A stretch of 64,000 bases of DNA. Origin: Rhexocercosporidium sp. MPI-PUGE-AT-0058. Its lineage: Eukaryota > Ascomycota > Leotiomycetes > Helotiales. Each line of letters begins with the position of its first letter. The first letter of the stretch is position 1. This document shows positions 12,084-22,963 of the stretch, in pieces. The notes beneath the pieces were generated by a model. It worked only from the letters and a program-made list of their open reading frames with translations, was not told the DNA's origin and searched no databases. The stretch covers positions 2,232,001-2,296,000 of the forward strand of contig JAGTJL010000010.1 of assembly GCA_020746875.1 (NCBI GenBank), read 5' to 3'. The position numbers and the translations under genes were made by a program.

Positions 12084-13745
12084 ATGGAGACTTTCCTTAA
12101 GAGTAACTTTTATAGAGTCTACGCTACTAAGGCCGACTACGATAGAGCTTTTTAAAATGCTAGAGATTAGGCTTTAAAAAACCCCGAGGAGTTATCATAC
12201 GTTATAACGCGAATATATCACGTTAAAGAAGACTTTCTACGTTAGTTAATCTATAAGCTGAAAAATAAAACGCGGAATAAGGTTAAAAACTTTAATCGTT
12301 ATAATAAAAATAATAAAATCCTAGCTCCGGCGCAAGAAGAGGCTATTCGACAGTATTACTATAAGCAATAGGAGCTCGGAATGGGATTAACTCATAAGAT
12401 AGTCCGGGCAGTAATTAAGTACTTGCGAGTTTAAGAATTATTTATTTTATACTTAATTTAATATTAATTAAATATAAGCTTAAACTCCTCCTCTGCTCTT
12501 GCTATTTAAACGCTAGTTTGCCGACTGGCTATGGGCTAATAAGAACCTCTATATTATTAAAACAAAGCTAATTAAGCACGTTAAATTTGAGTCGTATATA
12601 AAAGAGGACGTTAAGTAATAGTTCGTCACGTTAAGTAAAGCTATAAGGAAATATAAGATCAATTTTAATAAGAAGATACTGAATATAAACGAATCTAGCG
12701 TACGGGTTAAGTGCCTTTTAGGAGAAAGCGTAATTGTCCTTATAAAGGTTAAAGAGCTATATACGGCGTCTTTAGAGAACCGGAAATCCTTAATAATTCT
12801 TAAGATTATTAAGGGAGACGGGAAAAAGATTTTATTATTATTTATTATTATTTTAAGAAAGAAAATAATAGAGAATTAGATTTTTAATAAGCTCGTTAAT
12901 AACGAGACCCTTAGTAGTTCTCTTACCGATTATATTAATAACGATATTATTATATAGTACGCCGATTATTTAATTAAGTATTCTTATATTAAATTAAATA
13001 AACTATAAAAAAATCTTACTTTTAGACGGCTACGAATTACACAAATATCTCCTTTTCTAAGTCAAATATATAAAGAATAATATTTACTTATTTTACTTTC
13101 TTAATTATCTCACGTATATTCTATAACTTTTAAATATTAATATCTTTCGTCCTTAAAAGCATTATTATTTTATAGCTATTACCGCAGCTCTAAGTAGCTT
13201 AGATTTTGAATATATTATTATCTCTTTCTTCCGAGATCTTACTTAAATAAGCTAATAAGTTATATAATAGTATATAATCGTCAACGCATTTACAGCTTCT
13301 AGTATATAGCTATGCGACGTTAAAGCCGGGCTTAAAAAGATGCGATTATACGGCAAAAAAAAAGAACTCTAATAGATATTAAGGCCGAAGATGCGGACTT
13401 AGATTTCTTAAAACTATCTCTTTCTAAGCCTCACGAACTATAGAATATAGCCGCTGCTATAAACTCCTTTATTAATAAAGATCTTATTTAATTTGTAAAT
13501 AATTCCTACGAGATATTTAATCGTACGATACAGGATGCTTCCGCAAAGCTTTAAAAGGCTTATTTAATTATTATTAAGCACACTACTTTATAATAAAAGA
13601 TTAAGGAAGATAGAAAACGTAAGAAGACGTCTAGAAGGAGTATTTGTAAAAGCGGAAGTGCTAGAAACGTCGACGACTTACGGGAAAAGATGCGTATTCG
13701 AGAAGAGACTAAAAAGACGGAGGCTCTACGGAAAGTTTAACGTGT
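12084..13745 (+). pseudogene. Second pogo-family transposase, decayed and cut off
   Basis: Starting at ATG 12084 the translation is recognisable as a different fungal pogo-type transposase: an N-terminal helix-turn-helix region with ILAPAQEEAIRQYYYKQ (near 12325), then in another frame NINESSVRV and VKELYTASLENRKSL (about 12685-12790), IIEN and TDYINNDIIIQYADYLIK (about 12870-12980), and a C-terminal VDDLREKMRIREETKK (near 13670). Numerous stops and at least one frame change break it. Most lost codons look like C-to-T or G-to-A changes. Similarity to the usual tail stops near 13745, where ordinary genomic composition begins. I found no right-hand inverted repeat, so the 3-prime end is probably missing. 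Confidence 0.8.
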
Positions 13746-15871
13746 ACTTATTGGCGCGCCGGAAGATAGTAAGGCGTGACGTGTGATCATGTTGTTGTTG
13801 TAGGCGGATTTGGTGCGAAGCCCCTGGGCCTACACGACTTGGCGAATCTAGCCAGTCCAGCTACTAAAAACTAACCTTGGTGTCAGCACCACGCCGGCAT
13901 CAAAACCTTGAAATCTCCATGCTGCCAAGTTCGAAGTTCGCGACGCATGTGTCCAGGAGATATAGGAAGCAAGGGAGCAGCAGTTCTCTTTATCTCTCTC
14001 CTCGCTAATCGTCAACTACCTCTCTAACACCGCGTTTGATTACCAGCATTTCGCAACAGATCTTCATAGCTCGCACTCCACGGGGGAGCTCCTAGCCACG
14101 GTTTTTTCCTGTAAGGTAATGCTCGAATCAACGGATCGAATATTTAAAGATGTTAGCCTTACGGCTAGCTATCGCCTTTGCATGTCCGCAAGTGCCAGCA
14201 ATTATTAAAGCGGACCTGAAAAGGCCGACACTCATGTGTCTTGACTGATTGAGGGCAGCTTTGCAACTGCCTGGACATGGGGTACGGGATTTACACAACC
14301 TAAAATTGTTCATAGTGGCAGAGTAAGCAATATATGGTGACCTAGATACCTCCAGATACCTCCAGAATCGTCATATGCTTCAGCGGACAAATGGCTTGAT
14401 GACAGGATGGTATCTTGCCTCATAGCTTCGAGCTCAGCGAGAAACGATTCTCTAGGTCTGTGATAACAAATCCTCCGACAACCAAAATTACAAGATATAC
14501 GATGCAGCATGGGCCGTGGTTAGGGAATCCGCAATCGAGAAACGCATCGTTCTAGGGGCCCTACCCATACTGCACGATGCAGAGTCGATTTGCACGCCTC
14601 ACATTTTCAAGGGATCCAGCATATTGGCGGTGCGCAAGTCAGGAGGGTCTAATAGATTCACTTCATACATAAAAGCGTATCCGGAGTTGTATTATGTAGC
14701 TCAACCGTGTCGTCGCCTCATCTCGGATATGAAATTAACGAATATCTCGTCAGCAAAGAACTCAATGCGAGGAATTCAATAACCAAAATTCCATATCGTC
14801 GCACATCGCTTCCTAAGCTTGCTCATATACTATAACTGTTGATCCCACCGTGACCTTCCTACGTCAACAGAGCCACCAGTTCCCTTCAAACTGCAAATAT
14901 TCTTGTAATACATGACAAGTATCAGCGACGTACCAAGGACCTTGTCCAGCTCTTCTTGTAGATAACCTACTGATGTCACCTGCTGTTCCGCGACACGTCT
15001 TTGATTGACATCACTAACAAATATCACTTTCTCGGACCATTAGCTCCGCGCCTATAAATCTTGCGATATGTTTCTAAAAAAAAAGTTAACTTTCCCTTTA
15101 GGATTACATGTTCACTCTCGCACATATCCTTATGTATGAAGAACCCTTTCTCAAGAGGTTTTTTTTGCTCGAAAAGTTGACCGTGTCGCTGATTTTTGAC
15201 CGTATTGCCGCAGTGCACTAGTTACAGAAGGGGCTCATAACTAATTAGTGCTACTGGCCAGGTGCACGTACGTTAATTACAAGCAATGGTTTAACTGCAA
15301 TTAATCTCTTTCCGTACTTTCGTGCGCAGCTCCCCCGCATGTTTCTATTACATCACTCAACTTTCCCAGTTCATTTTTTGATAACGTCACTGTCTCGCTT
15401 CTTTCGACGACCCAATCATCAGTATTCTGCAGCACTGGCGATCACATCTTATTCAGGCGATTCCGCACCCTATCAAACTTTAATAGCACTTCGTATGCAA
15501 CATTGGGGGAGTAGGGAATCAATCAATCAATCAGGGAAAGCTACCGACGGGCCACCAAAACTAATATGAGCCGCGTGGGTAGACTCCAGGTACAATGATG
15601 TAACACTCCCAAGAGATCGGGAAACGTCCCAGCCCTCAACCGCCTTATATTAATCCTGACTCTGCATTTCGGTGATGAGACGTCCATGAGCCCTTTCCTC
15701 TCATCCTCTCCTCACAATCCATCCTCTCACCAAAAGAAAAGAACAGAATGGTTTGCATACTCTCACACAGTCCTTCCAACCACGCAGGCGCTGATAATTC
15801 TCTAGTATATCGCTCGACCCGTCACGCTGCTCTCCCGGCAGTCCAGCAACTCGAGCCGCGGCTGCAATTGC
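13746..15871. other. Edge of AT-rich block and intergenic DNA
   Basis: Composition switches within about 50 bases from strongly AT-rich to balanced. Only ORFs below 100 codons occur, on both strands, and none has convincing protein character. A pyrimidine-rich stretch (13985-14035) resembles a promoter leader but leads to no recognisable coding start. A four-unit AATC run lies at 15517-15532. No gene is called. Confidence 0.5.
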
Positions 15872-16105
15872 ATGTCAGGAGGCTCAATAGCCGGCATTGT
15901 TATCGGAACGATAGCGGGCACGTTGCTGATTCTGTGGCTGATAAACACCACCAGAGCTCCGAGGAAGGAGGTGTCCTCGGTGGGGAGAGAGCGGCGATCA
16001 AGTCGTGGGGGATCGAGAAGGGGAAGCCATTCGACATACGTTGACAGGAGTGGGCATGCGTATAAAGTGAGGGAGCCATCTCGAGTATACTATAAACCGG
16101 AGTGA
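15872..16105 (+). CDS. Small single-pass membrane protein, hypothetical
   Basis: A 77-residue ORF begins with a Gly/Ile-rich hydrophobic segment (about residues 4-25, GSIAGIVIGTIAGTLLILWL) that is almost certainly a membrane helix with small-residue packing motifs. A basic, Ser/Arg-rich tail of about 50 residues follows, ending near YYKPE. The family is not identified. The reading frame is open upstream to a TAG at 15803. An alternative model starts at ATG 15748 and removes a very short 37-nt intron (15805-15841) in phase, adding a Cys-containing lumenal segment. A leader with AAAAGAAAAGAACAG precedes that ATG. The stop is TGA 16103. Biased composition fits a real small gene, but without homology the call stays moderate. 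Confidence 0.5.
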   Translation: MSGGSIAGIVIGTIAGTLLILWLINTTRAPRKEVSSVGRERRSSRGGSRRGSHSTYVDRSGHAYKVREPSRVYYKPE

Positions 16106-16852
16106 GGAGTTGTGATCTTATGTGGATTTTTCCGTGTACCGATTCGAGCCATCGACACTGCTTCAGGTTATCTCAGCCGCTCGATTCTGCCAATCACAAA
16201 CCTTTATCGATGTGGGTTGATAGGCAGAAAAAAATACATTAGAGGGACGGTTGAGTCGGCATGCAAGTGGGTGGCATGTATGTATGATTTGTGTATGCTG
16301 TACTTACACTTTCTGAGGAGTGGAGGAGAGTTGTATGTGCTTCATTCGATGAGTTTGGTCCACCGAGGAGAATACCATGGCGGCCATGTGGTATTTGCTT
16401 CTCGAGTAAATGAGAAAGATTCTTTAATCGCCTAGTGCCTTTTACTCTGTGTCTTAAGTTAGTTAAAGAACTTATACATTTAGCCAGCAGTAATGCGCAG
16501 TTAGTTTATATCTTAGAATAGACACCGCCGGAGCGGTTTGGCTTAGCCTTACAATGCTGCCGATGAGTTTGAAATCCGATCTCTCGATGTAGTAACTGCA
16601 AACGGTATTTGAGCAGTATCAATCAATTAACTCATATCTGACACATGTAATCATTCAAACGAAGCTTCCAAGATCTCGTTCGTAAAAGTTCAAAACAAGT
16701 CGTCGAGTTAGGTCAAAGGGAGCAACTACAAAAGCTAGCAATCGTCCCCAGGAGAGGAATAATAGGTGCCGTTGAACCAAGAATCAAGAACTGCAAATTG
16801 AGAAGCTCTAATTACTTTTCTCGCCCTCATGGGCCTTACCCCCCACCCCCCT
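16106..16852. other. Intergenic, convergent 3-prime region
   Basis: Lies between the ends of two small convergent membrane-protein genes. An ORF at 16112-16435 (107 codons) has no protein-like pattern and is not called. Nothing else stands out. Confidence 0.5.
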
Positions 16853-17181
16853 TCACCCCCGCGCCAACCGGAAAAGCATCCAAAAATAAACACCCGTCCC
16901 AACCCCGATCACAACCGCAACCAACCCCCAAAGCGCCCTACTCAGCACCCTCTCCCTCCCCTCCCTCTCCAGTCTCTCTCGCTCCCTCTCCCTCTCCGCT
17001 GCAATATCGGCCTCAGTCGGCAAGATGGTGCCGTAGATGCGTGTGTTCATCCGCTCTTGTTCGTGTTGGATTGCGATGTTGTAGCGAGGAGGTGGCGTTG
17101 AGGGGGTGGGGCTGGGATGGATGTCTTAGATACCCGATCGCTGGAATAGGGGTCGCGACTTACTTCATTTGAGTTACTCAT
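16853..17181 (-). CDS. Small tail-anchored-like protein with apparent frameshift
   Basis: The minus-strand frame ending at TGA 16853 encodes a strongly protein-like segment: STPPPRYNIAIQHEQERM, then TRIYGTILPTEADIAAERE, a Glu/Arg-rich helix, and a C-terminal hydrophobic helix ALWGLVAVVIGVGTGVYFW followed by MLFRLARG. This looks like a C-terminally anchored membrane protein of about 110 residues; I cannot name it. The frame upstream of about 17105 is open only one register away, where MSNSNEVSRDPYSS and SIPAPPP read from ATG 17181. The two frames would join if the G run at 17102-17106 (C run in the gene) were one base longer. No consensus intron reconciles them. So this is a real one-base lesion, a sequencing error, or an unusual intron. 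Confidence 0.45.
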
Positions 17182-17591
17182 TTGGACATCTGGGATGAGG
17201 TGTTCATGTTCAAGAGTAAGAAGTCGTTCAGAAAAAGTTATGAAATGCTTCAACGAGGCGCAGCATTCAGCCTTTAAACATCACCTGATCGTTGATAATT
17301 GGTCAACTGCAATGCAGCAACACGAAAGGAGGGGGAAAGCTCTGTATCATGAATAAAATCTACCAAGAGCATCCCGAATTTTATATCGATACAAAGTCCG
17401 TTCTCCATACTCGACTTCTCAACCCGGCTGCTGATAAACAAAGGGAACAAGCAAAACTCCAACTCAATCTAGTGATGCCGTCACGAATTAATTCTCAGGA
17501 CAAACGTCCATCAATCATGTCATGAATATAACCTTCTCATCACAGCAACCAGAGCAACCTGCCTTCAGTAGCCTAGTGGCCACGATAGTCG
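17182..17591. other. Intergenic
   Basis: Promoter side of the small membrane protein and 3-prime side of the AIG1-like gene. Short ORFs on both strands lack protein character. No motif is called. Confidence 0.45.
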
Positions 17592-18731
17592 CTAATGAGG
17601 AAGTTGTTGGTAGCCAGAGTTCTTGTGCTCTCCCTTACGAGTCAGTCTCTCGCGCATTCCGGTGATGCCGTAAACAAAGACGAAGACTGCCAGTTAGCAT
17701 GTATCTTACGGCGGTGGTAGAAAACTTACAGATATTGGTGAGGACAATCAAGCCGACCCAGCTTCCAATGACATGCTCCCACTTCATCTCTTTGTGGTTC
17801 AAGAAGTACAAAGCCCACTTGTCAGTGACGATGTATCCGACGTATGCCCAACCAATGTATGCCAATGTGAGGAGTGAGAGACCAACGATGTGAGCAGCGA
17901 TGGGCTGGTGATGTTAGCTGATGCCTGGCCGAGGACGAGAAGGTACCCACGAATTGACGCTTGATGCTGCTGTAGAAGATGACTTCGATCAAGGCAATGG
18001 CAGAGTTGACACCATACTTGCTGATCACGTAGAAGGTGGTGAATTGACTATGGCCGAAGGTTTGATCACCTGGGAGATAATCAGTAGAGGGAGCGGGATC
18101 GCAAGATGTCGGCATACCTGGAATGCTGGCCTTGCCCTTTGGAACCAAGACAGCCCAGTGGATGAAGGTGGAGACAAGTGGCCAGGTCTGGGCAACAGTA
18201 TAGAAGATGCTGAACCAGGTGCGATTCTTTGTGGTTGGGTTCTGGCGGGGTGGCGAAAGGACCTTCTGGACGTGGGTGGCATTAGATGGAGCAGAGGCAC
18301 TGTGATGAGGATAGTGGAGGTGCATGAAGGTCCAGATCTAGGAGGGTCAGCAGAGGAAACGGCCGAGGAGGACACAGACTTACGAAGGCCATCCAGTGGT
18401 AGAGAGTTTGGATACCATACTGGATGTTAGAGAACTTGAAGAGAGCAAGCTTTCCATCATCGGTGTGTTTGATCTCGTAGTCGATGATCATGGCGAAGCT
18501 GACAAGCAGGTAGACGGCAGTCAAGCCACGAAGACCAACGAGGGCCTTCTGACCAATCGAGGTCCATGGAGAGTGGCAGACGCGAAGAAAGATAGGCTTG
18601 GAGATGTTAGTGATGTGGTGTTGATGTTGATATGGGCATTGAAGTTGATGGATGTGGAGAGGAACATGGAGGGAGCAACATACGTGATCATCCTTCTTGT
18701 TCTTGGGGAGAAGAGCGGTAGAGGAAGACAT
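17592..18731 (-). CDS. AIG1/FAR-17a-like integral membrane protein
   Basis: Six exons on the minus strand join in phase to 289 residues: 18684-18731, 18384-18596, 18118-18337, 17951-18069, 17730-17904, 17592-17686. All introns are GT-AG and 43-87 nt. The protein starts MSSSTALLPKNKKDD and has about six hydrophobic segments, including LTAVYLLVSFAMIIDYEI, STFIHWAVL, VGLSLLTLAYIGWAYVGY and WVGLIVLTNIFFVFVYG. The multi-pass layout with TFMHLHYPHH and STFIHWAV is typical of the AIG1/FAR-17a family. Human AIG1 and ADTRP hydrolyse fatty-acid esters of hydroxy fatty acids with a Thr/His pair. That activity here is inference. Likely in ER or plasma membrane. The leader contains a long pyrimidine tract in the sense strand. 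Confidence 0.85.
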
Positions 18732-20607
18732 TGTGCTGAGGACGGACGAACTAACGAGGGTGTGTGTGTAGAAGAGTGATCTAGGGAACGATGGACTTGA
18801 GAAACCAAAAGCGCGATCCTGATGTCGGGAGCAGTGGCAGATGATACTGCGCGAACAAAGGGGGATGAGGTTGATGGCTGATGGTTGATGGTTGTGGGAT
18901 GATGGGAGAGGGAAGAGGAAGAGAACGAGGAAGAAGAGAGAAGGGAAGAGAGAGAGGAGAGAGAGGAGAGAGGAGGGAAGAGGGAGGAAATACCTATGGG
19001 CTGCGCTAGATTGTGATTGGGAAGGAAGGAGCAGATGTCGTGATTCTAATAACCTCAACTCAATATCGTCGCCACGTCGGGAAGGCGCGAAGCGAGAGTC
19101 AAAAGACATCCATATTTCTACTTTAAGTACCTCGCATCCACCTGAGCACTGTAGGCTGAGCAGAAACTACACGTACGTCAAGCTTGTGGTCCACTAGCTA
19201 GAGCCCTGAATGTCCGAAGGAGCAAAGTATAAAATAATAATGTGTATGTAAGACTTGGCAGCATCGATGTTGAGAGGAATGGATACGACGAGCGTCTTCA
19301 CTCCATTGAAGTATTAACACGCAGCTCTTGGAGCGGGCCGGGCATGCTATTGAAGACAAATCCCAGTTCCCAGTGCTCAAAGACAACTGGTGGCTTTGAG
19401 AAGAGGTATTCATCCAGTAGAGAAGCGAAAATAGGATTTTATGAATGTGTCACTTGAACACAACCCATTGAAGGCTCTGGGGAATTGTATAGCCAAGGCT
19501 TGAGACAAGATTGGAGGTGCACGTCAACACTCAAGCTCGTCAGATTGAATTGTTACGTCGACAAGCTGGAAATCCTCAAGGAAATCTTCAAAGAAAGGTA
19601 TGATTCCTGGCTTCTTAATCCATGACCCCCAAAAAACGAAATGCAAGGAATAAAAGAATGAAATTGCAGGTTTCTTCCACTTGGAGATAGTCTAACTGGA
19701 AAGTTGTTCAGCCAGTGCTGACGTTGAACAGCGGAATTGAAAGCGTCAAGGAGACAAGATCCTGGTTGCAGCTCTGTACTCTAAGATCAAGCTAGGAATT
19801 GGTGTATCAACAGTTTTTAGGGGTGTTCACTAAAGTAACTAGAATATCTTCAGTACCGTTCAGATATCTGCTAAAGATCACGAACGATTCTATAGCTCGT
19901 CGCCCTATAAACGCTACCACCGACCTTTGAAGATGGTGGGGGACTAACAGCATTCAATCCATCAACAACAGGAAAGGAACATATCTTATTGGTATGTAGT
20001 AAGCTATCCACTTCATGCTTTCCATGTAATTACTGTGTAGCTTCGGGCTTCAGATGTCCAAGGTTGTTCTCGTCACCAAAACTTGAGAGCAACCAGATGC
20101 ATCGTGAGGACTTTCGGGAGGTTAGGTCTATACGTTAGGCAATCATAGTGGTAGTAAACAACAGTTCCCAGAGTTGCGGCAAAATGGTCAAGGGGATATG
20201 GAGCCAAGTAGTAAGATATAGATATTCAGAGCCCTTTTGCAAAACACTTTTGATAATGGAGATGATGATGAGGTTGAAAGACCCGGCAAGTGAAGTCAGA
20301 CCCCCGCATAAAAGCTTAAAATTATGCGCGTACTGCACAAAACGCGCATAATTCCATAGCTCCAAGCTCGAAGTGTCCACAACTCCAGACCCGATACACC
20401 CACCAGCTTACCAGACCAAGACCACCTGTCCACCAGCACATCCCAAAGGCTGCCACCGACAACTCCCCAGCCGCTGGATACGAAATCGAGTTCCCATTCT
20501 GCATCCCAATCATTATTCGAGTCTGCGAACAAATCTACTTCTCCACTCCAACCTAACTACCTCCAGTAAATACCTCCCTCCCTCCCTCCCACCTCACAAC
20601 AACCGCC
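18732..20607. other. Divergent intergenic region
   Basis: Promoter region shared by the minus-strand AIG1-like gene and the plus-strand SEC11 gene. It holds a 98-base polypurine tract (18893-18990). Between 19198 and 20580 only short overlapping ORFs occur on both strands, none convincing. Near-repeated CCTCCCTCCCTCCC lies just before SEC11. No RNA gene was recognised. Confidence 0.5.
18893..18990 (+). repeat. Polypurine GA-rich tract in 5-prime leader
   Basis: Almost unbroken A/G over about 98 bases (GAGAGAGGAGAGAGG-like), so a polypyrimidine tract in the sense strand 160-260 bases upstream of the AIG1-like start codon. Pyrimidine tracts are common near fungal transcription starts, but this one is unusually long and could form triplex DNA. 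Confidence 0.85.
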
Positions 20608-21374
20608 ATGCTCTCCGCGCTCCAAAATCCCCGGCAAGCCGCCGCCCAACTCCTCAACTTCGCCCTCATCCTCTCCACCGCCTTCATGATGTGGAAAGGG
20701 CTCTCCGTGATCGCCGATTCCCCCTCGCCCATCGTCGTCGTTCTGTCTGGCTCCATGGAACCGGCATTCCAGCGAGGCGATCTGTTGTTCCTGTGGAATA
20801 GGAATTTCTTTGAGGATACGAAGGTTGGAGAGATCGTGGTGTATAATGTGAAGGGGAAGGACATCCCGATTGTGCATAGGCTTGTTCGGAAGTTTGGGCA
20901 GGGGTGAGTCTTTTATTTTATTTTTTTGCTGGGTGGTGGATTGGATTGGATTGGACTGGGTGGGATGGGATGTGATGGAGCTATTCATAAAGTTGCTTGG
21001 GTTCTGGTTTGACTATGCATTTGGAACTGGCAATGGCTGTGTGGACGTGTCTACCAAAGGACTTGGTCTTTGATATGGCATGGATCTGGCTATGCTATGC
21101 TATAGCTGTAGATCTACAAGTCCGCAACGAACAATACTAACACCCCTCTAGAGAAGACGCCAAACTCCTCACAAAAGGCGACAACAATGTAGCAGACGAC
21201 ACGGAACTCTACGCCCGCGGCCAGGACTACATCGAGCGCAAGGACATCATTGGTAGTGTCGTAGCCTACATCCCATTCGTTGGATACGTGACGATCCTCT
21301 TGAGCGAACACCCCTGGTTGAAGACTGTCATGCTGGGGATTATGGGTCTGGTGGTTGTGCTGCAGAGGGAATAG
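20608..21374 (+). CDS. SEC11: Signal peptidase complex catalytic subunit SEC11
   Basis: Two exons (20608-20903, 21152-21374) give 172 residues, close to yeast Sec11 (167). This ER enzyme removes signal peptides from secretory proteins. The N-terminal helix (about residues 14-36) anchors it. [12 protein letters not shown] carries the catalytic serine at about residue 49 and VHRLVRKFG the histidine at about 90. [13 protein letters not shown] after the intron matches the conserved region with the acidic residue, and the C-terminal [12 protein letters not shown] helix is typical. The serine-histidine arrangement marks the eukaryotic type of peptidase S26. The 248-nt intron is long for this window, GT-AG, with TACTAAC just before CACCCCTCTAG. 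Confidence 0.97.
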
Positions 21375-22227
21375 TTGGCAGAGGCATGGAAGCATGAATC
21401 TTCGTTTGTGGTGTTTACGTTTGGCGTTGGGATACCCGGCCCCGGCTTTGTATGTATGATAGAGAATAAAAGTCGGTGTTGCATTTGGGATTTGATTGAG
21501 CTCTGGGGATGTCTGAGTTGTCCTGATCCACGTAGCTGGAAACAGACTGTCTGTCAGGGAGTACAAAATTGATAACTGCCACTGACTGCATGATCTCGCA
21601 GCTTTGAGATATTGGGACTTACAGACCTATTTGATTTGTTCAAACCTTGTCCTTCATGCGAAAAGTTAATCCAACTCTCTCCTCGGTTTCACAAAGTCTA
21701 TTCTATTACGTATTTAATCCCATTGAAGAGAAACACACACAACGTCTCTCTCATATGCCTTACTTCCCTTCCCTTCCCTCCCCATCCAAGCCACCTCTGT
21801 TGATTCCAAACCAGCTCGCAGCCGCCCTCACTCCGCCTTCCGCCTTCAGCCTCGCCTCTGCCTGGTCCAGCCCGCCTGCCCGCCCGCCCACATTAGCGCC
21901 CCGCGACAAGGATCTTTAGCCAGCCGTCCCTTCACTCTTCTCGAAACCAAAACACCACCATCGTCTACTACTTCTACTGCTTCTCCTTCTTCTTCTTCTT
22001 TCACCACCAACCCACCACTTGCAATTCACAACATCTCTTTCAAGCTTTCTACAGGTAAGTTACTTTCCTCCCACATACTAATTCATCTCTTCGAATTACT
22101 AGCTCACTCTTCACAGCTGCTCACGCGCTATCAACAACCCCTCACGAGGCAAACAAGCTACCCCTCCAAACCGAACAACTCGAACAACACACCACCGAAG
22201 CAACCACAACCACAACCAACCGCCAAT
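21375..22227 (+). other. Intergenic and 5-prime leader of E2 gene
   Basis: After the SEC11 3-prime region, a pyrimidine-rich promoter leader (about 21730-22050) precedes the E2 gene. It contains an apparent 5-prime untranslated intron. ORFs here are low-complexity and are not called. Confidence 0.55.
22055..22116 (+). other. Probable 5-prime UTR intron of E2 gene
   Basis: Starts GTAAGT after TTCTACAG and ends CTCTTCACAG, 62 nt long, 111 bases upstream of the E2 start codon. Consensus sites at both ends; no transcript evidence. Confidence 0.6.
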
Positions 22228-22963
22228 ATGGGTAGTTCGCAGAAGAGAATAGCAAAGGTTAGTAAACCACAAATGATACAGGATAAGATAGGACAGACAG
22301 AACCAGACATACTCCCAGCGTATGCCGGATCTGGAGTTGTACCTGGGGCTCGAGTTCAAAAACAAGGCAGAGAAAATATGCTGATTCGATCTACAACAGG
22401 AGTTGGCAGAAGTCACCGAAAGCCCACCCGCTGGTATCAAAGTCACTCTCGTGGACGAAGCCAATATCCACAATTGGAATATCGTCATGGATGGTCCCGA
22501 CGGCTCCCCATACGCTGTACGTCCCTGTCCCCGTCCCCTTCACAAATCCCTATGACGAAAGCACATCCCCTCAAATCAGCCCCGCCATCTCCCCCAGAAT
22601 CAGGCAAATTACACTAGCTTATCTTTTTTCTCCTCACAGGGCGGCAAATTCACACTCCTCCTCGCCCTCCCCCACGAATACCCCTTCAAGCCACCCAAGA
22701 TCTCCTTCAAGACCCGCATCTGGCACCCCAACGTAACCTTCGATGAACACGGTAGCATGTGCATTGGTATCCTCAAAGCCGACGCCTGGAAGCCCAGCAG
22801 CAAGATCATGTCCGTCCTCACCGCCACCCAGCAGCTCATGATGGAGCCCGTCCCCGATGATGCCGTGGAGCAAGGTGCTGCGCAGAAGTTCAAGGAGGAT
22901 CGTAAGCAGTTCGATAAAGAGGCTAGGGATTACACGGAGAAATATGCGAAGGGAAAGAAGTAG
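22228..22963 (+). CDS. Ubiquitin-conjugating enzyme E2
   Basis: Three exons (22228-22257, 22400-22516, 22640-22963) join in phase to 156 residues, the size of a bare UBC domain. It starts MGSSQKRIAKELAE, the usual E2 helix 1. YAGGKFTLLLALPHEYPFKP is the E2 core strand and PFKPP turn. HPNVTFDEHGSMCIGILK contains the active-site Cys at about residue 90 (GSMCIGIL), and WKPSSKIMSVLTATQQLM is the following helix. The HPN motif that precedes the catalytic cysteine is intact. It accepts ubiquitin from E1 and passes it to substrates or E3s. The ILK-WKPSS form resembles the fission yeast ubc14/UBE2L3-like group more than Ubc4, but the subgroup is not certain. A membrane RBR ligase lies 27 kb away, with no evidence of pairing. 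Confidence 0.95.

Noticed and set aside
14128..15218. Several 60-90 codon ORFs on both strands
   Set aside because: They overlap in conflicting frames, have no domain, no splice-linked extension and no codon pattern.
20373..20988. ORFs of 100-143 codons overlapping the SEC11 start
   Set aside because: They are other-frame shadows of the SEC11 exon and of its pyrimidine-rich leader.
21647..21919. Ser/Pro-rich 90-codon ORF
   Set aside because: Low-complexity translation of a pyrimidine-rich promoter leader.
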